Shown one piece after another: positions 26,833-36,049 of a stretch of 64,000 nt of DNA. The DNA is taken from positions 1-64,000 of the forward strand of contig JAGBAO010000014.1 in NCBI GenBank assembly GCA_017938925.1, read 5' to 3'. Below the pieces are notes generated by a model. That model was not told where the DNA came from, ran no database searches, and worked only from the letters and a program-made list of their open reading frames with translations. Source of the stretch: Bacteroidales bacterium. GTDB lineage: Bacteria; Bacteroidota; Bacteroidia; Bacteroidales; UBA932. The stretch's first letter is position 1, and each line of letters starts with the position of its first letter. A program made the translations under genes and the position numbers.

Positions 26833-28134
26833 TTATTTTTCCTTCACGAGACGCACTGACAGGGCTCCAAGCACGAGGAGCACAGCCGCAACCAGGAACA
26901 TGCTCACCTGAGCACCGCCCACAAGCTTGAGGATGAATCCTCCGCATGCTGCAGCCGCGATCTGAGGAAGGCAGATTGTGCCGTTGAACAGACCGAGGTA
27001 GGTTCCGATATGGTCTCCCGAAAGAGAGTTGGTGAGGAGTGTGAAAGGAATTGCCAGCATTGCTGCCCATGCTGCTCCTATGAGAAGGAATGAAGCGATG
27101 AGGAGATACTGGTCATGGATATAGAACACTGAAGCAAAGCCGACAGCTCCCACAAGGAGGCTGACGACATATGCAGTCCTGATGTTCTTGAACTTAGGGA
27201 TGAGCAGAGCCCAGAGCATTGAGCCTATGGCCTGGACAGCGAACATCATTCCCACCCAGTTGCCGGCTTCCTGATAGCCCTCGGAAGCCACGTCTGTAGT
27301 GCCCCAGCAGGTATCAGCGATGGCACCGTTGGTGTATGTCCACATATAAAGGAATGCAGCCCAGCAGAAGAACTGTACGAGTCCCACTGTCCAGAATGTC
27401 TTTGGCGCATTCTTGAGAAGGGCAAACATGCTCGGAGCCTTTTCCTCGGCCTTTTTCTGAGTGTCGATGCCGTGGAACTCCGCATATTCCTTCGGAGGCA
27501 TCTCCTTCACCTTGAAGGTGGTGAAGAGGACGCAGAGGATGAGGATGGCCGCACCGATGTAGAATGCATACTTCACAGTGTCAGGGACCTGTCCCTCAGG
27601 AGCGGTGTTTGCGATTCCGATCCATGCGAAGATGAACGGGAACACATATCCGATGAGACTTCCAGCATTGCAGAGGAAGCTCTGGATGGAATATGCCTGA
27701 GCCTTCTGGTTCTCGCCCACCATATCACCTACGAGCATCTTGAACGGCTGCATGGCCACGTTGATGGATGTATCCAGAAGCATGAGCGACAAGAGTCCGA
27801 AGACCATCGCTCCACTGACTGCGAGACCGAAATTGCCTGCGTTAGGAAGCATGCACATCACGAGGATGGCGATGATCGATCCGAGGAAGAGATACGGGAT
27901 TCTACGGCCGAGACGGGTCCATGTCCTGTCGCTGTACTTTCCTACGAGAGGCTGTACGATAAGGCCCATGAGGGGAGGAAGGATCCAGAAAAAGCTGAGA
28001 TTGTGCGGATCCGCACCGAGTGTGGCGAAGATGCGGCTGATATTCGCATTCTGCAGCGAATATGCTATCTGGACTCCGAAGAATCCGAAGCTGATGTTCC
28101 ACATCTGCCAGAAAGTAAGTTTCGTTTTTTGCAT
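26833..28134 (-). CDS. MFS sugar permease of the SLC45/maltose-transporter type
   Basis: 433 aa. The start is placed at ATG 28134 (MQKTKLTFWQMWNISFGFFG); the frame stays open 46 codons further upstream but reads through the regulatory region. About 12 membrane segments are visible, with the family motif 'GKYSDRTWTRLGRRIPYLFLG' between segments 2 and 3 and 'IAYSLQNANISRIF' in segment 1. Such permeases next to starch loci in Bacteroidota import maltose and maltooligosaccharides across the inner membrane. It is the first gene of the operon running to 16897, and its promoter region carries the 28218 box. Confidence 0.85.
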   Translation of the reverse strand: MQKTKLTFWQMWNISFGFFGVQIAYSLQNANISRIFATLGADPHNLSFFWILPPLMGLIVQPLVGKYSDRTWTRLGRRIPYLFLGSIIAILVMCMLPNAGNFGLAVSGAMVFGLLSLMLLDTSINVAMQPFKMLVGDMVGENQKAQAYSIQSFLCNAGSLIGYVFPFIFAWIGIANTAPEGQVPDTVKYAFYIGAAILILCVLFTTFKVKEMPPKEYAEFHGIDTQKKAEEKAPSMFALLKNAPKTFWTVGLVQFFCWAAFLYMWTYTNGAIADTCWGTTDVASEGYQEAGNWVGMMFAVQAIGSMLWALLIPKFKNIRTAYVVSLLVGAVGFASVFYIHDQYLLIASFLLIGAAWAAMLAIPFTLLTNSLSGDHIGTYLGLFNGTICLPQIAAAACGGFILKLVGGAQVSMFLVAAVLLVLGALSVRLVKEK

Positions 28135-28217
28135 TTTTATGCGGTTTTGGTTACTATTTTTAGCATTCGTTAAGTTTGTAAATATAAATATTAATTGCAA
28201 GATAAGACTTATTTTTT

Positions 28218-28257
28218 GACGAAATGTCCGGAAAAAGACGACGAACGGTCGGTTTTT
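28218..28257 (-). promoter_or_regulatory. Candidate LytTR-type operator between permease and lytS
   Basis: GACGAAATGTCCG (28218-28230) and GGTCGGTTTTT (from 28247). The GTC[CG]G cores at 28226 and 28248 are in direct orientation 22 bases apart. The first 13 bases are identical to those at 9879. The box is about 85 bases upstream of the permease start and inside the divergent region with lytS, a natural place for the two-component system to act and self-regulate. Confidence 0.5.
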
Positions 28258-28278
28258 GGGGATGAAAAACAACGAAGC

Positions 28279-28310
28279 TTTGGAATATCAGAGCAAAAAG
28301 GCTAACTTCG
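28279..28310 (+). promoter_or_regulatory. Predicted promoter of lytS
   Basis: TTTG at 28279-28282 and TAACTTCG at 28303-28310 (one mismatch to the Bacteroidota -7 consensus TAnnTTTG), 24 bases start to start, as expected for the -33/-7 pair. The kinase ATG is 25 bases further on. Confidence 0.5.
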
Positions 28311-28335
28311 TGGATGTTTAGAGATTCGAAAACAG

Positions 28336-29709
28336 ATGAGACGACATAACATCGCTTTCATAATACACACATTCGCACTTCTCCACGCGGCGGTCGCTCT
28401 GACCTGCCGTCTGGCCGGTATCGAGGACGAACTGCTCCTTACCATTCTGACCATGGCGATGGTGCTTCTTATCTGCCTTAGAAAGAAGTTCAGCATCGAA
28501 TTCTCTGCCGCCAGTGTGATAGTGGCCAATGTCATCGGCTACCTGCTGGGAAACATCGGAGCCGAAATCCTGGAAAAGTTCATAAGTTCACCATACGCCG
28601 TCCATGCCCTTTCCACAGCAATAACGACCGAACTCCTCGGATGGGGAACAGTGTTGTTTTCGAGGCTATTCAGCTACGACAGGAAAAAGTCGGAAGGCAC
28701 CTCGACAGAGTCGTACCTCAAATGGACAATCACGGCTATTGCAGGCATCTTTGTATTCAGAGTAGGTATCATCCTGCTTTTTTCCAACCAGCCGTTTGCA
28801 AAGATGGATCTGGTGAATGCCGTCATCAAGGTGTTCTCCAATTCATGGGCTCTGATAACAATATTCTGCATCAACATTATATATATAAGGTATAGCGAAC
28901 GGTTCATCGGAAGGCTGCCACGTCCTCTTAGGGTTACGATTCTGGTGACATTCATGCTGGTGGTGAGTCTGCTGGAGACACTCGTGGTGTCGGAGGTGAC
29001 GACAGACAAGGTAGCTGGATTCTGGAAGGCCTTCCCTTCAATGTTCGCAATTTCCCTGCTCGTGCAGATCACCGTGTATTGCGTCGTATTCATGAGCAAC
29101 TATGCACTGAACGCCCGCAACAAGATGCAGAAGGAAATCGGCAAGGCCAACATGGCCCAGTACCGCTACATGAAGCTCAAACAGCAGGTAAACCCCCATT
29201 TCCTGTTCAATTCTCTGAACATCCTTGACTGTCTTGTCTGCGAAGACCAGAACGAAAAGGCAAGTCTGTACATCCATAAGCTGGCTGGAATATACAGGTA
29301 CATGATCAAGAGCGAGGACGAGGAGGTCGTTCCTCTCAGAGATGAGCTGTTGTTCGTCAGTCAGTATGTCGACCTGCTTCGTATCCGTTTTCCGGAGGGA
29401 TTCAATGTCGAGATGGACATCCCGGAAGAAATGATGGGAAGCTTCGTGCTTCCGTGTTCCATTCAGCTGCTGATTGAAAACGCCACCAAGCACAATGCCG
29501 TAAACACAGAGAAGCCATTGACCATCAAGGTCGTGGCTGACAATAATCACATCCGGGTGACCAACAATATCAATCCAAAGGTCGGCCGGGTCGAGTCCAC
29601 CGGACTGGGACTCAAATATCTCCGCCAGCAGTACCTGGATATCTGCGGAAAGAATATTGTGATTGAACATACCGATGAGACATTCAGTGTCACATTGCCA
29701 TTAATATAA
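28336..29709 (+). CDS. LytS/YehU-type sensor histidine kinase
   Basis: 457 aa. The N-terminal ~255 residues hold about seven to eight membrane segments with no recognisable periplasmic domain. A His_kinase domain (PF06580 type) follows, with phosphoacceptor H288 in QQVNPHFLFNSLN, and an HATPase part with 'LPCSIQLLIENATKHN' (N box) and 'STGLGLKYLRQQY' (G box). It should autophosphorylate and pass the phosphate to the LytTR regulator 7 bases downstream. The gene diverges from the sugar permease gene, so the signal may be a sugar or an envelope state; that part is inference. Confidence 0.88.
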   Translation: MRRHNIAFIIHTFALLHAAVALTCRLAGIEDELLLTILTMAMVLLICLRKKFSIEFSAASVIVANVIGYLLGNIGAEILEKFISSPYAVHALSTAITTELLGWGTVLFSRLFSYDRKKSEGTSTESYLKWTITAIAGIFVFRVGIILLFSNQPFAKMDLVNAVIKVFSNSWALITIFCINIIYIRYSERFIGRLPRPLRVTILVTFMLVVSLLETLVVSEVTTDKVAGFWKAFPSMFAISLLVQITVYCVVFMSNYALNARNKMQKEIGKANMAQYRYMKLKQQVNPHFLFNSLNILDCLVCEDQNEKASLYIHKLAGIYRYMIKSEDEEVVPLRDELLFVSQYVDLLRIRFPEGFNVEMDIPEEMMGSFVLPCSIQLLIENATKHNAVNTEKPLTIKVVADNNHIRVTNNINPKVGRVESTGLGLKYLRQQYLDICGKNIVIEHTDETFSVTLPLI

Positions 29710-29716
29710 GACAGTT

Positions 29717-30472
29717 ATGATGAAGGTCCTGATTGTAGAAGATGAAATCATGGCTCAGAAGAGCCTCACCCGACTCCTAATGCAGAACTTCTCAGACATG
29801 AGCATAGTCGGATACACCGATTCGATTAAAAACACGGTCAGCTGGCTGAGGACAGAAGGCAACTCGGCAGACATAATCTTCATGGATGTGGAGCTGTCTG
29901 ACGGAGTCTGCTTCGAGATCTTCCGTCAGGTGGAAGTCAAGGCCAAGGTCATAATGACCACAGCATACGACAGTTACGCTCTGAAAGCCTTTGAAGCGGG
30001 TAGCGTGGACTACCTGCTGAAGCCGGTGGAGTCAGCCGCACTCAAGAGGGCTGTTGCCAGATGCCGGATGAGCGGAGGTCAGATAGATGTGGAGGCATTG
30101 CTGAAAGCTGTCGGAGGCGAATCAAAGAAGGAATACAAAGAGAGATATATCGTCCGGTTCAATGACCGCATCGTTCCTTTGGAGACTTCCAACATTGCTT
30201 ATATATACTCCGAGGAGAAGAACAACTACCTCGTGACCTTTGACGAGCAGAGATATATAATAGACTCGTCTCTTGATCTTGTGATAGATGAATTCAATCC
30301 CGAGCAGTTCTTCAGAGTGTCCCGCAGCTGCATCGTATCCCTCAAGGCCATTGTCAGCATCATCAAGCAGGCAGGGAGCAGACTCCGCATCGTGGCAAGA
30401 CCAGAACCTGACTTCGAGATGACTGTCAGCCGCTCCCGCGTGGATGATTTCCTCAAGTGGCTTGAGAGATAA
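29717..30472 (+). CDS. LytTR-family response regulator
   Basis: 251 aa. Receiver domain 1-120 with acidic pair E8/D9, phosphoacceptor D57 (IIFMDVELSDG), T81 region 'MTTAYD' and K102 region 'YLLKPVE'. The C-terminal LytTR DNA-binding domain (about 140-250) shows 'IVRFNDRIVPLETSNIAYIY' and 'FFRVSRSCIVSLKAIVSI'. LytTR proteins bind paired direct repeats. It forms an operon with the kinase and lies in the middle of the starch locus, which has no SusR or hybrid two-component regulator. It is therefore the best candidate for local control. Confidence 0.9.
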   Translation: MMKVLIVEDEIMAQKSLTRLLMQNFSDMSIVGYTDSIKNTVSWLRTEGNSADIIFMDVELSDGVCFEIFRQVEVKAKVIMTTAYDSYALKAFEAGSVDYLLKPVESAALKRAVARCRMSGGQIDVEALLKAVGGESKKEYKERYIVRFNDRIVPLETSNIAYIYSEEKNNYLVTFDEQRYIIDSSLDLVIDEFNPEQFFRVSRSCIVSLKAIVSIIKQAGSRLRIVARPEPDFEMTVSRSRVDDFLKWLER

Positions 30473-30490
30473 TCACTTAGACGGTTATAG

Positions 30491-30530
30491 AAAAATCTCC
30501 CGAATGCCAGATGACATCGGGAGATTTTTA
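30491..30530 (+). terminator. Rho-independent terminator of the lytS-lytTR operon
   Basis: AAATCTCCCGA (30493-30503) and TCGGGAGATTT (30517-30527) form an 11-bp perfect stem followed by a short T-run. It lies 20 bases after the regulator's stop. Confidence 0.85.
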
Positions 30531-30534
30531 TTTG

Positions 30535-30666
30535 TATCCGGGAAACCGCATGTTTTCCCGGACGAAAGCCGTATTTCGAAGAAGCCATCCGGGATTTACT
30601 GCATTTCCCCGGATGACAGTCGTTTTTTCGAGGAGTCATCCGGGATTTACAGTATATTCCCGGACG
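30535..30666. repeat. 51-bp-period palindrome array, 3 units
   Basis: Units at 30535, 30586 and 30637 (51-base pitch). Each is a ~30-base palindrome of the form CATCCGGGATTT...CCCCGGATG or TATCCGGGAAA...TTTCCCGGACG. It fills the convergent gap between lytTR and the GH77 gene. It is the same family as the arrays around the RAYT gene, but palindromes are better preserved here than in the RAYT-flanking tandem arrays. Confidence 0.85.
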
Positions 30667-30681
30667 AGTACGAAAAGAGCG

Positions 30682-33084
30682 TTACTTTCTGCCGCTGTCA
30701 GCGATCATGCCGCTGAGGGTTGCGTTGAAGTCGTCTGCTGCTGCAAGCTGGTCGAGGGTCAGGTGCATGCGGTAGCGCCAGTAGTGGCGAGGGTTGGCAG
30801 GCACGTTGATGCGCTCGTCGTTAGGATTGCTGCGGCGAAGGGCGCCGTCCATGGAGAGCCAGTCCTGGAGAGGAAGCACGGTCAGCATTGCAGGAGACCA
30901 GAGGTGCTGGTCGAGAATCTGACGGCAGATCCAAGGCTCGCAGAAGTATGGAGCATCCCCCTGACCGCCGAGCATCTCGTTGTAGAACTGCTGGGTCACC
31001 TGTCTGTCCTCTTCCCACCATGCACGGATAGGGTTCATGTCGTGGGTTGAAGTCGTGCAGACTGAAAGATATGGATACCACGCCGGGTTCGCAAAGTTGT
31101 CGTGAACAGACTTTGGCATACGCTGGATCTCAAGAGAGAGGATCTTCAGTCCGTCCATCACGCTCGGCACGCATGCAGGGATCATTCCGAGGTCCTCACC
31201 GCAGGCGAGCATGCCTGTGGAATCGAGGAGTGCAGGAAGTTTCTGCATTGCTGTGTGGTACCAGAAATCGTTATGACGATAGTAGAAGAAGTCAGTATAG
31301 AGACGGTCGAAGGCAGCACGGCGGTAAGCGTCAAGCCACTGGTATGACTGGCTGTCACGTGCTCCGATGCGAGGATGGTAGTGACCGGTCTTGCGCGGGT
31401 CCTCGATGAAGAGGCCGCCGTCACGGACATCAAATCCCTGGTTTTCAAGTTCGTGTGCAGGATAAGGCAGTGCCGGGCTGAAGTAGCCGTCAAGTCCGCT
31501 CTTTGACCAGAGAGGAATCTCCCATATGCGGAAGAATCCGAGGATATGGTCGATACGGAACACGTCGAAGTACTCCGCCATCTTCGCAAAACGTGCCTTC
31601 CACCATGCAAATCCGTCCTCGGCCATCTTCTCCCAGTTGTATGTAGGGAAGCCCCAGTTCTGGCCGTCTGCAGAGAATGCATCAGGTGGTGCTCCCGCCT
31701 GAGAATCCATGTGGAAAAGTTCAGGATGGATCCATGCATCCACACTGGTGCGGCTGATTCCGATAGGAAGGTCACCCTTGAACACGACTCCGTGTGAGTG
31801 GGCATATTCGCATACCTCCGAAAGCTGGAGGTCAAGGTGATACTGAACGAAGCACCAGAAGTCGATGTCTGTCTTGTGCTCCTCGCAGAATGCCGCCACC
31901 TTCTTCCTGTTATACTTTGCATATCCCTTCCACTGTGAGAAGTCAGGGGTTCCGTTAAGGTCACGAAGGACGCAGAAGGCTGCATATGGAAGAAGCCAGT
32001 CGTAGTTCTTCTGAACGAATGCCTGATATTTCTCAGTTGCTGAGAGTTTCTTGAATGTCTTGTCGAAGGCCTTGCGAAGATATGCAAGCTTTGTGTTGTT
32101 CACCCTCTCGTAGTCGATCTGGTCGAGGGCGTTGAGTTCAGCCTGAAGGGCCTTGTATTCTTCATCCACCTTCACGCCTACTGCCGGCAGGTGAAGGAAC
32201 TGAGGATGAAGTGCGAATGTAGAGTTAGGATTGTATGGATATGAGTCCTCCCAGGTTCCGAGCATTGTGGTGTCGTTGATAGGGAGGAGCTGAAGGATGC
32301 TCTGGCCTGTCGCAGCAGCCCAGTCCACCATTTTCTTGAGGTCGTAGAACTCACCCACACCGAAATCCTCTGCACTGCGGAGAGAGAACACTGGGATCGC
32401 TGTTCCGGCTCCCTTCCAGTTTCTTCCGTAGAAACATGTCTGGACTGTGCCGTCCACCACCATTTCGCCTTTCTGAGGCACTGTAGTGAACCATCTGTTC
32501 TCACATCCCTCCCAAGCCAGCGGCTCAAGAGTCTTCCTGTCTGCAATGACTAACTTGTACTCGAACACCTCGCTGACATTCAGAGCCAGAGTCCACTGAG
32601 GATATGCGCTTGAGTCAAAAGGCAGGACCTTCTTCCAGTTTCCGAGAGCCTTTCCGCTTCCGGCAAGTGCCAGAACCTCGTTCGGACGGATGTTCGCAGC
32701 CTGAACAGAAAGAACGACATTCGCGTCCTTTACAGCCTTTGCCTTCTTCTCGGCACCTCTTCCGAAGATCGCACCTGTGAATGCAGAAGAATAGAAAGGA
32801 GCATCTGCCGGGCGGTCATGCCATCTGTCGTTAAGCACCAGGGTCTTTGGTGCAGCACCCTCAGGGAGTGCAAGAAGATGCTTTCTCCACTCGGTGCGGA
32901 CTGTCTGGCCATCGCGGACAACCTCATAAGTGTACTCCGACGCCTTCTCAGGATTGAAGCGTGCAACCTCGAGGGTCCACTCGCCCTCTCCGGTCCAGGC
33001 CATCGGATAGCGCTTTCCGCCCAGACAGAGGACAAGTTCCTCACCCCAGGCGGTGTTGTAGTTGATTTTTACCTGTAATTTCAT
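30682..33084 (-). CDS. malQ: 4-alpha-glucanotransferase (GH77, DPE2-like) with two N-terminal CBM20 domains
   Basis: 800 aa, no signal peptide. Two starch-binding CBM20-like domains (about 1-95 and 120-218, the second with 'GSGKALGNWKKVLPFDSSAYPQW') precede the GH77 barrel. Nucleophile D512 (FRIDHILGFFR), acid E630 (ACGEDLGMIP) and third Asp D682 (STHDMNPIRAWW) are all present. The length and double CBM20 match the DPE2 subgroup. It works in the cytoplasm, transferring glucan segments between maltose, longer oligosaccharides and glycogen. It is downstream of the OPA transporter (82-base gap) and next to the regulator of the starch locus. Confidence 0.93.
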   Translation of the reverse strand: MKLQVKINYNTAWGEELVLCLGGKRYPMAWTGEGEWTLEVARFNPEKASEYTYEVVRDGQTVRTEWRKHLLALPEGAAPKTLVLNDRWHDRPADAPFYSSAFTGAIFGRGAEKKAKAVKDANVVLSVQAANIRPNEVLALAGSGKALGNWKKVLPFDSSAYPQWTLALNVSEVFEYKLVIADRKTLEPLAWEGCENRWFTTVPQKGEMVVDGTVQTCFYGRNWKGAGTAIPVFSLRSAEDFGVGEFYDLKKMVDWAAATGQSILQLLPINDTTMLGTWEDSYPYNPNSTFALHPQFLHLPAVGVKVDEEYKALQAELNALDQIDYERVNNTKLAYLRKAFDKTFKKLSATEKYQAFVQKNYDWLLPYAAFCVLRDLNGTPDFSQWKGYAKYNRKKVAAFCEEHKTDIDFWCFVQYHLDLQLSEVCEYAHSHGVVFKGDLPIGISRTSVDAWIHPELFHMDSQAGAPPDAFSADGQNWGFPTYNWEKMAEDGFAWWKARFAKMAEYFDVFRIDHILGFFRIWEIPLWSKSGLDGYFSPALPYPAHELENQGFDVRDGGLFIEDPRKTGHYHPRIGARDSQSYQWLDAYRRAAFDRLYTDFFYYRHNDFWYHTAMQKLPALLDSTGMLACGEDLGMIPACVPSVMDGLKILSLEIQRMPKSVHDNFANPAWYPYLSVCTTSTHDMNPIRAWWEEDRQVTQQFYNEMLGGQGDAPYFCEPWICRQILDQHLWSPAMLTVLPLQDWLSMDGALRRSNPNDERINVPANPRHYWRYRMHLTLDQLAAADDFNATLSGMIADSGRK

Positions 33085-33166
33085 ATCTGTTTACTATATA
33101 TTTGTGTTTTCCTGTTCTATCTCCGTCACAGTTTCCATCAAAAGCGCCCTTTCTGCGGAGAAACCA

Positions 33167-34531
33167 TTATTTCCTCATCTTTTTCCAGTTCAGTACAGGC
33201 AGCACAAAGGAAATAAGGGCAGCGGTCATCCAGAACCACGACACCGGTCCGAAATCATACACATCCGCACCTTCCACCTCTGTCATGAATCCCTGGATCA
33301 GGTATCCGCTGGTTATGTCCTGCAGACCAGCCGCCACATAACTTGAGATTCCCACGACTCCCAGAGCGGCTCCGGTCGCCTTGCGAGGCACTATATCCAC
33401 AGCCATAAGGCCGGCGACTATGCAATACAGCACACCCACCGACAGGCTGAACAAAGATACATAAAATATATTGAGTACAAAGCCCCCACCCACAAAGAGG
33501 AACAATCCCAGCGACGCCAGACCCAGCACTCCGGACAGAAGCGCAGGTTTCACCCTGTCGCTCCTGAAGACCTTGTCTGAAAGCCATCCTGCCAGCACGG
33601 TTCCCAACACCCCGAATGCGGCAGAGAAGGCGATTACCTGAGTGGCATCCTCGAGGGAGAATCCCCTCGCTTTCTGAAGGAAGAGCACTCCCCAACCGGC
33701 AATCGCATATTTCGTTATATATATGAATGCACTTGAAAGGGCTATCACCCATATCCCCGGATGCCTCACAATCATCTTCTGAAGTTCCTTGGTAGGCATC
33801 TTGTCCTGCTTTGTGACCTGCTCGCCCGACAGGGTCTGGACAGGCGGAAGGCCCTTGCTCTCAGGAGTGTCGCTAACAAGAAGAAGGATGATCAGGGATC
33901 CGACCAGACCGGCCAGAGAGGCCACCAGGAAGCCATATTCCCATCCCAAGGCACCGACTACGAATCCTGTGATGATGAAGGACAGGAACTCGCCTATATA
34001 CGGACTGGAACTGAACATGCTGTAGTACGTACCCCTTTTGGACTGAGGAAACCAGCGCGAAAGGCTGATCACTCCCGGAGGCGAGCCCATCGACTGAGCC
34101 CAGCCGTTCACGCCCCAGAGCACGGCAAACGAAACGAAGATGAGCACGGAAGGCAGTCCGGCTGGCCCTTGTAGAAGCCCGAAGACTCCCATGAGAAGGT
34201 TCACCAGAGTGGAAATCAGAAGACCTGTGGCCATGAAACGGCGCACATTGCAGTAGTCGGCGATGAAGCCGTTCATGAACTTGCCCACTGCATAGACCAG
34301 CAGAAGTGCCGATCCTATGAGTCCCAGTTCGCCGGCAGTCAGCACTCCCTCGTCGATGAGGGGCTGTTTCACCACGCTCAGACTCATGCGGCAGACATAA
34401 TACAGACTATAAGCAATCGTCGCACCCCAGAACGTCCTGCGGCGCAACGATATGTATGTCTGGTCCACCTTGTCCGGTTCAACCTTGTCGGCGGACGGCT
34501 TGCTTATTCTGTAGAACGTGTATAGTCCCAT
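33167..34531 (-). CDS. OPA-family sugar-phosphate (GlpT/UhpT-type) MFS transporter
   Basis: 454 aa with about 12 membrane segments. Family features are 'WGATIAYSLYYVCRMSLSVVKQPL' in segment 1 (shown in parts), 'VNGWAQSMGSPPGVISLSRWF' after segment 4 and a conserved 'KYAIAGWGVLFLQK' in segment 7. These proteins exchange organic phosphates, such as glycerol-3-phosphate or hexose phosphates, for inorganic phosphate across the inner membrane. The exact substrate is not deducible. It has its own predicted promoter at 34572-34579 and is followed by the GH77 gene, so the two may be co-expressed. Confidence 0.85.
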   Translation of the reverse strand: MGLYTFYRISKPSADKVEPDKVDQTYISLRRRTFWGATIAYSLYYVCRMSLSVVKQPLIDEGVLTAGELGLIGSALLLVYAVGKFMNGFIADYCNVRRFMATGLLISTLVNLLMGVFGLLQGPAGLPSVLIFVSFAVLWGVNGWAQSMGSPPGVISLSRWFPQSKRGTYYSMFSSSPYIGEFLSFIITGFVVGALGWEYGFLVASLAGLVGSLIILLLVSDTPESKGLPPVQTLSGEQVTKQDKMPTKELQKMIVRHPGIWVIALSSAFIYITKYAIAGWGVLFLQKARGFSLEDATQVIAFSAAFGVLGTVLAGWLSDKVFRSDRVKPALLSGVLGLASLGLFLFVGGGFVLNIFYVSLFSLSVGVLYCIVAGLMAVDIVPRKATGAALGVVGISSYVAAGLQDITSGYLIQGFMTEVEGADVYDFGPVSWFWMTAALISFVLPVLNWKKMRK

Positions 34532-34571
34532 GCGGTCATGTTCATATGCCGGGAGACCCGGACATCAGAGA

Positions 34572-34579
34572 CAAAGTTA
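34572..34579 (-). promoter_or_regulatory. Predicted -7 box of the OPA transporter gene
   Basis: TAACTTTG on the minus strand, an exact TAnnTTTG match, 41 bases upstream of the start codon at 34531 and just past the MATE gene stop. No clear -33 element. Confidence 0.45.
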
Positions 34580-34596
34580 TAAAAGAATGGGAAGAT

Positions 34597-36018
34597 TCAG
34601 AATTTTATTCTTGAATATTTCGCAGAAAGGTAGATGGTGCGGGCAAGAAGATGGGCGAAATATGCAGCCATCAGGATGTGCATCGCCAGGACATCGTGGC
34701 GGAAGGCAGCTGTCTGAGTGGCGATTTCAGTCCGTATCGCCGGGATATGGTCCAGACAGGCCATTCCGACGAGCCATACTCCGGCAAAGGCCACGACCGC
34801 CCAAAGCATCGCATTGCGGATCTCCTTAGAGGCTGTCGCACCTATATATATGCCGTCCCACGTGAAGGCGGCACAGCCTATCACCGGCATGAGCAGGAGC
34901 CATGGCATGAACTCGCGGGACTGCTCGATCACCGCAGCGTCGGAAGTCATGATCCGGAGCATCGGCACGCCGGCAAACTGATATATCCCCATGAATATCA
35001 CCGCAATAGCCATGCTCCACACGAAAGTCCACTTCACGGTCTGACGCAGCATCGGGCCATCTTTTGCACCTATATATCTTCCAGTCAGAGCCTCCCCTGC
35101 ATATGCGAAACCGTCCGTGAAATATGAGAAGATCATCAGAAGTTTCATCAGGATGGAACTGACTGCCAGCAGAAGGTCACCATAGCGGGCGGAGATGGTG
35201 GTGAAGCCTATATATATTGCTATGAAACAGAGGGACCTGACAAAAAGGTCGGTGTTCATCACGAAGAAGCGGCGGGTCTCTGCACCTGCGAAAGTTTCCC
35301 TAAGGTCGGTTACGGACAGGGTGGATATGGTGCTGCGCACATATTTGAATGCCAGCAGGAGGAGGGCTGTCAGGAGTCCGGAATATTGGGCCACGACAGT
35401 TCCTGCCGCTATTCCGTTGAAACCCATAGGGGTGAGAAGCCACCTTATGTTTCCGTCCGGACTTCCGGCTGGGATGCCGAGGGCAAGTACTATGCTAATA
35501 AGCACATTCATTCCGTTCACGACAAAGTCCGTCACCATCGGGCTCACGCTGTCCTGCATGCCTATGAACCAGCCTTTGAACGCCATCAGGCTGAGAGTAG
35601 CCGGAGCCGCCCATATCCTTATGAAGAAATATTCCGAAGCCAGGTCCCGCACCTCGGGAGTGCAGTCCACCACGAGGAAGGCTGCCTTGACGAATATCCA
35701 CTGGATTGCTATCAGAGCCAGGGCACAGGCGAGCGATATGCCGAGGGCCCTGGTCAGGATCCTTGCACACTCCTTTCTGTCACCCTTTCCGAAGGCCTGC
35801 GCCGTCAGTCCGCCTGTTCCGACGCGAAGAAAACCGAAATTCCAGTAGAGCAGGTCAAAGAGCATCGTGCCTATGGCGATTCCGCCGATCATGGTCGCCA
35901 CCGCCCCGTCCAGATGGCCGGCCACGGCGACATCCACCATTCCCACAATCGGGACGGTTATGTTGGCAAGGATGCTGGGAATTGCCAGTTTCAGTATGTC
36001 TCTGTTGATTGCTTTCAT
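34597..36018 (-). CDS. MATE-family efflux transporter (DinF-like)
   Basis: 473 aa from ATG 36018 (MKAINRDILKLAIPSILANI); the ATG at 36027 is an alternative. Longer starts would overlap rsgA. Twelve membrane segments are in two halves, with MATE signatures 'ITVPIVGMVDVAVAGHLDG' in segment 1-2, 'GTGGLTAQAFGKGDRKE' and, in the second half, 'GFAYAGEALTGRYIGAKDG'. It exports organic cations or metabolites using a Na+ or H+ gradient; DinF-type members often follow housekeeping genes. It lies 31 bases after the rsgA stop, so it is probably in the same transcript. Confidence 0.88.
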   Translation of the reverse strand: MKAINRDILKLAIPSILANITVPIVGMVDVAVAGHLDGAVATMIGGIAIGTMLFDLLYWNFGFLRVGTGGLTAQAFGKGDRKECARILTRALGISLACALALIAIQWIFVKAAFLVVDCTPEVRDLASEYFFIRIWAAPATLSLMAFKGWFIGMQDSVSPMVTDFVVNGMNVLISIVLALGIPAGSPDGNIRWLLTPMGFNGIAAGTVVAQYSGLLTALLLLAFKYVRSTISTLSVTDLRETFAGAETRRFFVMNTDLFVRSLCFIAIYIGFTTISARYGDLLLAVSSILMKLLMIFSYFTDGFAYAGEALTGRYIGAKDGPMLRQTVKWTFVWSMAIAVIFMGIYQFAGVPMLRIMTSDAAVIEQSREFMPWLLLMPVIGCAAFTWDGIYIGATASKEIRNAMLWAVVAFAGVWLVGMACLDHIPAIRTEIATQTAAFRHDVLAMHILMAAYFAHLLARTIYLSAKYSRIKF

Positions 36019-36049
36019 AAACGTCATTGCCGGCCTGACCGGCAATCTT

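Noticed and set aside
27472-28173. 233-codon plus-strand frame opposite the MFS permease
   Set aside because: Shadow of the permease; composition is dominated by His, Glu and Asp as expected for antisense of membrane segments.
28135-28272. 46-residue N-terminal extension of the MFS permease
   Set aside because: It is hydrophobic and asparagine-rich by chance, covers the regulatory box and promoter region, and precedes a standard family start at 28134.
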